Both the position numbers and the translations under genes were made by a program. Below, piece after piece: positions 58,701 through 64,000 of a DNA stretch of 64,000 bases (the first letter of the stretch is position 1; every line of letters begins with the position of its first letter). The stretch comes from Curtobacterium flaccumfaciens pv. betae (GTDB lineage: Bacteria; Actinomycetota; Actinomycetes; Actinomycetales; Microbacteriaceae): positions 3,038,001-3,102,000 of the forward strand of contig NZ_JAPJDC010000001.1 of assembly GCF_026241855.1 (NCBI RefSeq), in the 5' to 3' direction. A model generated the notes under the pieces. It was not told the origin of the DNA and did no database searches. It worked only from the letters and a program-made list of their open reading frames with translations.

Positions 58701-61700
58701 GAAGCCCCCATTGCCCCGGTCGTCACCAGCCCCTCTGACCTCGCTGACGGCAAGGGCCCCATCACCGGCACAGCGGAACCCGGCTCCACGGTCATCGTCC
58801 GTGACGAGGACGGTAACGAGATCGGCCGCGGTGAGGCCAACGATGACGGCGACTTCTCGATCGAGCTGGACGAGCCGCTCAACGACGGCGAGCACAAGCT
58901 GGAACTCGTCGCTGCAGACAAGGCCGGCAACACCTCTAACCCGACCGACACCACGGTCGATGTCGACACCGAAGCACCCACGGCACCGGTCGTGACCAGC
59001 CCCAAGGACCTCGACAACGGCAACGGTCCGATCAGCGGAACCGCGGAACCCGGCTCGACCGTGATCATCCGCGACGAGGACGGCAACGAGATCGGCAGGG
59101 GCGAAGCCAACGACGACGGCGACTTCTCCATCGAGCTCGACGGGCCCCTCGATGACGGCGAGCACAAGCTCGAACTCATCGCCCAGGACGACGCCGGCAA
59201 TACCTCCGAGGAAACGAAGACCACGGTTGACGTCGACACGAAGGCACCGACCGCGCCGGTCGTGACCAGCCCCTCTGACCTCGCTGACGGCAAGGGCCCG
59301 ATCACCGGGACCGCCGAGCCCGGCTCGACCGTGATCATCCGCGACGAGGACGGCAACGAGCTCGGCCGCGGCGAAGCCAACGACGACGGCGACTTCAGCA
59401 TCAAGCTGGACGAGCCGCTCAACGACGGCGAGCACAAGCTCGAACTGATCGCCCAGGACAAGGCCGGCAACACCTCGGAGGAAACGAAGACCACCGTCGA
59501 CGTCGACACCGAAGCGCCCACGGCCCCGGTCGTGACCAGCCCCAGCGACCTCGACAATGGCAAGGGCCCGATCACCGGCACCGCCGAGCCGGGCTCCACT
59601 GTGATCATCCGTGACGAGGACGGCAACGAACTCGGCCGCGGCGAAGCCAACGACGACGGCGACTTCAGCATCGAACTGGACGAACCCCTCGACGACGGCG
59701 AGCACAAGCTCGAACTGATCGCTGAAGACAAGGCGGGCAACACCTCCGAAGAGACGAAGGCCACGGTCGACGTCGACACCGAAGCACCCACGGCACCGGT
59801 CGTCACCAGCCCGTCCGACCTGAGCGACGGCAAGGGCCCCATCACCGGGACCGCCGAACCCGGCTCCACCGTGATCATCCGCGACGAGGACGGCAACGAG
59901 CTCGGCCGCGGCGAAGCCAACGACGACGGCGACTTCAGCATCGAGCTCGATGAGCCCCTTGATGACGGCGAGCACAAACTCGAACTCGTCGCGCAGGACA
60001 AGGCCGGTAATACCTCCGAAGAGACGAAGACCACGGTCGACGTCGACACCGAAGCACCCACGGCACCGGTCGTCACCAGCCCGTCCGACCTCACCGATGG
60101 CAAGGGACCCATCACGGGGACCGCTGAGCCTGGTGCCACGGTGATCATTCGTGACGAGGACGGCAACGAGATCGGCCGCGGCGACGCCAACGACGACGGC
60201 GACTTCTCCATCGTCCTCGACGAGCCGCTCACCGATGGCGACCACAAGCTCGAACTGGTCGCGCAGGACAAGGCCGGCAACGCCTCCGAGGAGACGAAGA
60301 CCACGGTCGACGTCGACACGAAGGCACCGACCGCACCTGTCGTCACCAGCCCGTCCGACCTCGCTGACGGCAAGGGCCCGATCACCGGGACCGCGGAACC
60401 CGGCTCCACCGCGATCATCCGCGACGAAGACGGCAACGAACTCGGCCGCGGCGAAGCCAACGACGACGGCGACTTCAGCATCGAGCTCGACGAACCGCTC
60501 GACGATGGCGAGCACAAGCTCGAACTCATCGCCCAGGACAAGGCCGGCAACGAATCCGACCCGACCGACACCACGGTTGATGTCGACACCGAAGCCCCCA
60601 CGGCACCGGTCGTGACCAGCCCCAGCGATCTCGACAACGGCAAGGGCCCGATCAGCGGCACCGCCGATCCCGGCTCGATCGTGATCATCCGCGACGAGGA
60701 CGGCAACGAGATCGGCCGTGGCGAGGCCAACGACGACGGCGACTTCGCCATCGAGTTGGACGAGCCCCTCGACGACGGCGAGCACCAGCTCGAACTCATC
60801 GCCCAGGACGACGCCGGCAACGAGTCCAACCCGACCGACACCACGGTCGACGTCGACACCGAAGCGCCCACGGCACCAGTCGTCACCAGCCCGTCCGACC
60901 TCGCTGACGGCAAGGGCCCCATCACCGGGACCGCCGAGCCCGGCTCCACCGTCATCATCCGCGACGAGGACGGCAACGAACTCGGCCGCGACACCGCGGA
61001 CGAGAACGGCGACTTCGAGATCGTCCTCGACGAGCCGCTCACGGACGGGGCGCACGACCTCGAACTGATCGCGCAGGACAAGGTCGGCAACGAGTCCGAC
61101 CCGACGAAGACCACCGTCGACGTCGACACCGAGGCCCCGGCGGCACCCGTCCTCGAGGCGTTCGACGACATCGTCGACGGCACCGGCATCGTCCGGGGCT
61201 CCGCCGAGCCCGGCTCGACGGTCGTCATCCGCGACACCGACGGCCGCGAGATCGGACGCGGGACAGCGGACTCCGACGGGCGGTTCGCCTTCCGGACGAC
61301 GGTTCCCCTGGAGCCGGGAGCACACCTGCTGTCGGTCGTCGCCGTGGACCGCTTCGGTCACGTCTCACCGGGCTCGAGCATGCTCGTCACGCTCGTCCCC
61401 GAGAGCGAAGGCGATGACGATGGCGATGCCGAGAACGACCACGGGGCCGGAACGGGAATCGCGTTCCCGGTGATCGTGACCCCGGGCACGGGCACGCAGC
61501 TCGGCACGACCGACGATCGCACCGCACCCGCTCCGGAGACCGACGGAGCCAGCACCACCGGCACCGCCACCACCAACCGTGAGCTCGCCTTCACCGGCGT
61601 CGAGCTCGGCGGCTGGCTCGCCGCCGCGCTGACCGCGCTCGGGCTCGGCGCCGTCCTGCGCCTGCTCGCGCGCCGACGCCAAGGCGACGTGCGCGGCGAC

Positions 61701-61703
61701 TGA
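55764..61703 (+). CDS. Giant cell-wall-anchored protein with 17 tandem Ig-like repeats
   Basis: 1979 residues. A signal peptide (about 1-28, LLLAFAPLAVPDMAAA) is followed by a Pro/Ala/Glu stalk (to about 115). An N-terminal beta domain (about 120-270) with one Cys pair and one divergent Ig-like unit come next. Then 17 repeats of exactly 90 residues run from about 350 to 1890. The consensus words are GPITGTAEPGSTVIIRDEDG, GEANDDGDFSIELDEPL, GEHKLELIAQDKAGN and TTVDVDTEAPTAPVVTSP. They are strongly acidic, as in calcium-binding bacterial Ig domains. The C-terminus has LAFTG (about 1941-1945), a hydrophobic helix and RRR, the sorting signal expected for class E sortase. A CGGAG site precedes the ATG. 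Probably an adhesin or surface stalk. Confidence 0.93.
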   Translation: MPPLSKSTSAAALLLAFAPLAVPDMAAATTVTTAPAPTEERADASVEPEAPGAGEGESPVDSGAPVEPEAPADTAAPVDADPATKPEPAPAPSTAPAPTPTPEAQPTTDEVTPNETPINVYVQGATDAIGQPGQRFETSIFNVKNSSGFTIPSRSLDFHWTITGPATFTRGRPPFSVANSGTANVANCTFTSPTQTDCLGANPQPLNTGGANFNHIRVPITVDASALPGDVVTVHGSFAPNAATDYVNTNEQTTSTWKVTIPLTSAVIDEPTAAVGPKPTITGQGVPGGTVDVTVGDRAPVNVRVGDDGTWSLPVTEALSDGSVTVTAVQHRNGFTAEPTTATLDVDATAPDVPIVDDPGTLDDPTGPITGTADPGSIVIVRDRDGNELGRDRANEDGDFSVRLDAPLPEGATDLVVVAADAVGNESGPATATAVVPDTTAPDAPVVERQDLATPTGPVVGTAEPGSIVIIRDQDGNEIGRGEANDDGDFSVELNEPLTKGDHGLEVVAQDDAGNESAPSPVTVTAPDVTAPDAPISTTPEFLADGTGPFTGSAEPGSTVIVRDADGNELGRAEARDDGQFTIVLDEPLDDGAHDLELVAQDEAGNVSSPTPVTVDVDDDAPNAPIVTGPTDLADGKGPITGTAEPGSTVIVRDEDGNQIGRGEANDDGDFSIELDDPLDDGEHHLELIAQDDAGNISTPTPVTIDVDTEAPDAPVVTSPSDLSDGKGPITGTAEPGSTVIIRDEDSNELGRGEANDDGDFSIELDEPLTDGEHKLELVAADKAGNESDPTDTTVDVDTEAPTAPVVTSPSDLADGKGPISGTAEPGSTVIIRDEDGNELGRGEANDDGDFSIELDVPLDDGEHKLELVAQDDAGNTSEETKTTVDVDTEAPTAPVVTSPSDLDNGKGPISGTAEPGSIVIIRDEEGNEIGRGKANDDGDFSIELDEPLDDGEHKLELVAEDKAGNESGPTDTTVDVDTEAPIAPVVTSPSDLADGKGPITGTAEPGSTVIVRDEDGNEIGRGEANDDGDFSIELDEPLNDGEHKLELVAADKAGNTSNPTDTTVDVDTEAPTAPVVTSPKDLDNGNGPISGTAEPGSTVIIRDEDGNEIGRGEANDDGDFSIELDGPLDDGEHKLELIAQDDAGNTSEETKTTVDVDTKAPTAPVVTSPSDLADGKGPITGTAEPGSTVIIRDEDGNELGRGEANDDGDFSIKLDEPLNDGEHKLELIAQDKAGNTSEETKTTVDVDTEAPTAPVVTSPSDLDNGKGPITGTAEPGSTVIIRDEDGNELGRGEANDDGDFSIELDEPLDDGEHKLELIAEDKAGNTSEETKATVDVDTEAPTAPVVTSPSDLSDGKGPITGTAEPGSTVIIRDEDGNELGRGEANDDGDFSIELDEPLDDGEHKLELVAQDKAGNTSEETKTTVDVDTEAPTAPVVTSPSDLTDGKGPITGTAEPGATVIIRDEDGNEIGRGDANDDGDFSIVLDEPLTDGDHKLELVAQDKAGNASEETKTTVDVDTKAPTAPVVTSPSDLADGKGPITGTAEPGSTAIIRDEDGNELGRGEANDDGDFSIELDEPLDDGEHKLELIAQDKAGNESDPTDTTVDVDTEAPTAPVVTSPSDLDNGKGPISGTADPGSIVIIRDEDGNEIGRGEANDDGDFAIELDEPLDDGEHQLELIAQDDAGNESNPTDTTVDVDTEAPTAPVVTSPSDLADGKGPITGTAEPGSTVIIRDEDGNELGRDTADENGDFEIVLDEPLTDGAHDLELIAQDKVGNESDPTKTTVDVDTEAPAAPVLEAFDDIVDGTGIVRGSAEPGSTVVIRDTDGREIGRGTADSDGRFAFRTTVPLEPGAHLLSVVAVDRFGHVSPGSSMLVTLVPESEGDDDGDAENDHGAGTGIAFPVIVTPGTGTQLGTTDDRTAPAPETDGASTTGTATTNRELAFTGVELGGWLAAALTALGLGAVLRLLARRRQGDVRGD

Positions 61704-61720
61704 GCCCCGGACTGCGGACT

Positions 61721-61767
61721 GGAGGCCCGGATCACGCACCCGACGAGGGGACGCGATCCGGGCCTCC
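61721..61767. terminator. Family C palindrome between convergent genes
   Basis: Arms 61721-61733 (GGAGGCCCGGATC) and 61755-61767 pair perfectly around a 21-base loop. It separates the surface protein gene and rimK, which converge here. Confidence 0.72.
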
Positions 61768-61798
61768 CGGCTGTCACGGCGCTGCAGCGCCCGAGCGC

Positions 61799-62992
61799 TC
61801 AGCCCTCGGTCTGCAACGGCTCCTTCGGCAGCTTCCGCACCTTCGCGCGCCGTTTGCGGCGCTCCGGGATCATCGACCGCATCTCCTCGAGCTTGCCGAA
61901 GCAGAGCAGGCGGTCCCCCGGCTCGAGGGCGACGCCACTGCGCGGGTTCGGGATGACGTTCGAGCCGCGGTGCAGCGTGAGGACCGTGATGTCACGGTCC
62001 CAGAGCCCGGACTCCTTGATCGTCTTGCCGACCAGGTCGGCGTTGGTGTGCACGAGGAGCTCGGCGACGCCGTAGCCGGTCGAGACGGACAGCCGCTGGC
62101 GGACGTCGATCTCGGGGAACGAGACCTGGTTCGCGATGAAGTCGACGATCGCACCGGCGATGTCGAGGCCGGTGGCACGCTCGACGCCCTCGAGTCCTGG
62201 CGAGGAGTTGACCTCCATCACGAGGGGCCCGTCGTTGCCCTCGAGCATGTCGACGCCGGCGACCTTGAGGCCCATGATCTGCGCCGAGCGCACGGCCACC
62301 GCCTCGTACTCGGGCGAGAGCGTGACCTTCTCGACGGTGCCGCCGCGGTGCACGTTCGAGCGGAACTCGTCACCCGACGCGGTCCGGCGCATCGCCGCCA
62401 CGACCCGGTCACCGACGACGAGGGCCCGGATGTCACGACCGCGGCTCTCGGCGATGAACCGCTGGATCAGGACGTTCTGCTTGGTGGAGTGCAGCGTCTC
62501 GACGATCGACTCGGCCACCTTCGCCTCGGGTGCCAGGATCACACCGATGCCCTGCGTGCCCTCGAGGAGCTTGATGACGACGGGCGCGCCACCGACCCGT
62601 TCGATCGCCCCGCGCACGTCGTTGCGGCCGGCCACGAAGGTCGTCGCCGGCATGCCGATGTCGTGCCGCGACAGGATCTGGTTCGCCCGGAGCTTGTCGC
62701 GCGAGTTCGTGATGCCGTTCGCCGTGTTCGGCGTGTAGACGTCCATCTGCTCGAACTGGCGCACGACGGCGGTGCCGTAGTAGGTGATCGAGTTGCCGAT
62801 GCGCGGCAGCACCGCGTCGTAGTCGCTCAGCAGCTTGCCGCGGTAGAGCAGGTCCGGGTCGTCGCCGGACAGGTCGATCGCGAAGCGCAGGGTGTTGAGC
62901 ACCTTGACCTCGTGACCGCGGTCGAGTGCCGCTGCGCGGAGGCGCTGGGTCGAGTACGCCTGGGGCGCGCGCGACAGGATGGCGAGTTTCAT
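61799..62992 (-). CDS. rimK: RimK-family ATP-grasp glutamate ligase with C-terminal TrkA-C domain
   Basis: 397 residues. Residues 1-300 are a full RimK: MKLAILSRAPQAYSTQRL, VLPRIGNSITYYGTAVVRQFE, VVIKLLEGTQGIGVIL for the ATP-grasp and MEVNSSPGLEGVERATG for the Mg-binding end. RimK adds glutamate residues to the C-terminus of ribosomal protein S6. Residues about 310-380 (VAELLVHTNADLVGKTIKESGLW to LEPGDRLLCFGKLEEM) match a TrkA-C/RCK-C ligand-binding domain, and a basic tail follows. E. coli RimK is 300 residues, so the added domain may give control by a nucleotide or ion. It is divergent from a RimB-type protease gene. Confidence 0.9.
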   Translation of the reverse strand: MKLAILSRAPQAYSTQRLRAAALDRGHEVKVLNTLRFAIDLSGDDPDLLYRGKLLSDYDAVLPRIGNSITYYGTAVVRQFEQMDVYTPNTANGITNSRDKLRANQILSRHDIGMPATTFVAGRNDVRGAIERVGGAPVVIKLLEGTQGIGVILAPEAKVAESIVETLHSTKQNVLIQRFIAESRGRDIRALVVGDRVVAAMRRTASGDEFRSNVHRGGTVEKVTLSPEYEAVAVRSAQIMGLKVAGVDMLEGNDGPLVMEVNSSPGLEGVERATGLDIAGAIVDFIANQVSFPEIDVRQRLSVSTGYGVAELLVHTNADLVGKTIKESGLWDRDITVLTLHRGSNVIPNPRSGVALEPGDRLLCFGKLEEMRSMIPERRKRRAKVRKLPKEPLQTEG

Positions 62993-63067
62993 CGAGGGGT
63001 TCTCCGCTGGGTCGGATCGACGGCGACGCTCCATCAAAGCATGCGGACGTGGCCACGGAGCATGCGA

Positions 63068-63073
63068 CAGGAT
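63068..63073 (+). promoter_or_regulatory. -10 box CAGGAT for a leaderless mRNA
   Basis: CAGGAT ends six bases before the ATG at 63080; the same CAGGATGGGC-NN-ATG layout occurs at 10476-10490. Confidence 0.45.
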
Positions 63074-63079
63074 GGGCAC

Positions 63080-63562
63080 ATGGCCCGAGCTCCGAAGTCC
63101 TCCGACAGCGGGCTCGTCGTCGCCGGGTGGCGGGAGTGGGCGGGACTGCCGGACCTCGGCGTGCCGTGGATCAAGGTGAAGCTCGACACCGGCGCCCGGA
63201 GCTCCGCGTTGCACGCCTTCGACCTCGAGGAACTGCCCGGCGAGCGGGTCCGGTTCTCGCTGCACCCCTGGCAGGACACCGATGCCGACGCCTCCACCAT
63301 CGAGTGCGACGTGCACGACCGCCGCATCGTCCGCAGCTCGACCGGACACACCCAGGAGCGCATCGTCGTCCGCACGCGGATCGCGTTGGCCGGGCAGGTC
63401 GTCGAGTCCGAGGTCACCTTGAGCAACCGGGACCAGATGGGGTTCCGGATGCTCGTCGGGCGCGAGGCGCTCCGGCAGGGCTTCCTCGTCGATCCTGCAC
63501 GGTCCTTCATGGCCGGGCGGGCTCCGAAGGAGATCCGGCGCCGCAACCGCGGTCGCGCCTGA
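63080..63562 (+). CDS. RimB-type putative retropepsin-like protease (Zn_protease/PF05618 family)
   Basis: 160 residues. The family motif KVKLDTGARSSALHAFDLE holds the DTGA of an aspartic (retropepsin-like) site, and MLVGREALRQGFLVDPARSFM is the usual end. Family genes are found with rimK; in Pseudomonas the RimB member alters RimK output and S6 modification. Here the two genes are divergent with 87 bases between starts, so joint action is likely. The name zinc protease in databases is not supported by any HExxH motif. Confidence 0.87.
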   Translation: MARAPKSSDSGLVVAGWREWAGLPDLGVPWIKVKLDTGARSSALHAFDLEELPGERVRFSLHPWQDTDADASTIECDVHDRRIVRSSTGHTQERIVVRTRIALAGQVVESEVTLSNRDQMGFRMLVGREALRQGFLVDPARSFMAGRAPKEIRRRNRGRA

Positions 63563-63603
63563 GCGCGCCTGGTCACGCGGCACGGGCCGTTGCGGTGACC
63601 GGT

Positions 63604-63648
63604 CGACGGCCTGGAGGCGCGGTGCGGGGCCGCCACGGGCCTCCCGTC
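63604..63648. repeat. Family C repeat, copy near window end
   Basis: A 45-base stretch matching 996-1040 at 42 positions (CGACGGCCTGGAGGCGCGGT...). As there, the left half has GGAGGCGCGG and the right half CCACGGGCCTCC, so pairing is partial. It lies between the convergent protease gene and esterase gene. Confidence 0.7.
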
Positions 63649-63680
63649 CGCCTCGACGCGCGGCCAGGGCGCGGGCCCGG

Positions 63681-64000
63681 TCAGTGACCGAGGTGGCGGC
63701 CGAGGAAGGCGAGCTGCTGCGGCGCCAGGCGGCGCCAGTAGCCGTGCGTGTGGGCGCCGGGTGCGAAGCCTCCGGCCGGAGGCGAGTCGAAGCCGTCGAC
63801 GTAGGTGTGCACCGCTGGCGCGAACCCGTCACCGTTGCCGCAGTCGACGCGGACGGCGACACCGTCCAGGGCGCGCTGCCGCCCGAGGACGGTGTTCGCG
63901 CGGAAGTCCGCGGCATCGTCGAAGGCGCCGCGAGCGGTGTCGGCGGCCGACTTCCAGAGCGCGGGGCTGATGGCCGAGACGGCCCGGACGCGCGAGGCGC
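63681..64000 (-). CDS. Alpha/beta hydrolase (esterase D-like), C-terminal fragment
   Basis: The minus strand is open from the window edge to the stop at 63683-63681, giving 105 residues of the 3' end; the start lies beyond the window. It reads RVRAVSAISPALW, then GAFDDAADF, VLGRQRALDGVAVRVDCGNG, PPAGGFAPGAHTHGYWRRL and FLGRHLGH. AHTHGYW is the place of the catalytic His and RVDCGNGD holds the Asp region. This resembles secreted esterases of the mycobacterial antigen 85/esterase D group, but the nucleophile Ser is not in view. Confidence 0.72.
   Translation of the reverse strand, partial: ASRVRAVSAISPALWKSAADTARGAFDDAADFRANTVLGRQRALDGVAVRVDCGNGDGFAPAVHTYVDGFDSPPAGGFAPGAHTHGYWRRLAPQQLAFLGRHLGH

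Noticed and set aside
56498..61237. 1579-codon open frame on the minus strand opposite the Ig-repeat gene, itself with a 90-codon repeat
   Set aside because: It mirrors the plus-strand repeats and arises from their codon composition. No start signal, signal peptide or recognisable domain; the plus frame has a signal peptide, Ig words and an LAFTG end.
56850..61300. CRISPR-like or transposon repeats within the surface gene
   Set aside because: The 270-base period keeps the reading frame and encodes Ig-like domains.
55623..61361. Long minus-strand open frame running upstream into oleA
   Set aside because: The part before the ATG at 55622 lies opposite the surface protein gene and is rich in Gly/Val/Ala repeats with no domain. 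OleA starts normally at 55622.

Overview
The window is a continuous stretch of a high-GC actinobacterial chromosome. The gene content points to Microbacteriaceae, and Curtobacterium or a close relative is my best guess. It carries a complete mevalonate operon in place of MEP-pathway genes, a DUF7882 protein of the kind found in that family, an oleA/oleBC/oleD long-chain olefin operon with the actinobacterial oleBC fusion, many GTG starts, 1-13 base gene overlaps, and many genes that look leaderless. I saw no rRNA, tRNA, CRISPR array, insertion sequence, integrase or phage gene. The region reads as core and family-specific chromosome, not a mobile island.

Layout. 1-899 is the end of a type II NADH dehydrogenase. 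1324-7436 holds an O-acyltransferase, an FAD monooxygenase, a UbiA prenyltransferase, an acyl-CoA ligase and an EamA exporter. 7508-11300 holds a LysR regulator, a two-component system and a fructosamine-kinase-like gene. 11561-13453 holds a small membrane protein, a small secreted protein and a LuxR-type regulator. 13924-21329 is a divergent 1872-residue glutamate synthase large subunit, translationally coupled to a complete CysJ-like diflavin reductase. No GltD is present, so this may be an unusual glutamate synthase. 24750-21755 is a four-gene minus-strand operon (IrrE-like metalloprotease, membrane protein, hydrolase, DUF7882). 24830-26196 is an ArsR/AHSA1 pair with a perfect operator across the start codon.

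31546-26284 is the mevalonate operon mvaK1-mvaD-mvaK2-mvaA-mvaS. Divergent from it is a second MurE-like ligase, followed by ohrR/ohr and a quinone oxidoreductase. 35368-40288 (minus) holds a DUF4396 membrane protein, a sugar-porter MFS transporter, a hypothetical gene and pgi. 40586-43354 is the copper operon csoR-copZ-copA, divergent from an AraC regulator with an extra half HTH domain. 44827-49997 is an Asp23/Gls24 envelope-stress cluster with CsbD, followed by an ECF sigma factor gene. 50706-55622 (minus) is the ole operon. Divergent from it is a 1979-residue surface protein with 17 tandem 90-residue Ig-like repeats and an LAFTG sorting signal. The window ends with rimK (fused to a TrkA-C domain), a RimB-type protease gene and the end of an esterase gene.

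Two features run through the whole window. First, the gaps after genes are populated by a few families of long inverted repeats. Three families recur: A, GTGAGCAGAAGACGTC-type; B, GCGACACCTCACG-type; C, GGAGGCCCGTGG-type. Most copies sit at 3' ends or convergent junctions, some supply the stop codon of the gene before them, and others lie inside operons. Second, at least nine genes have a TAnnnT-like -10 hexamer 6-8 bases before the start codon, which implies leaderless mRNAs.
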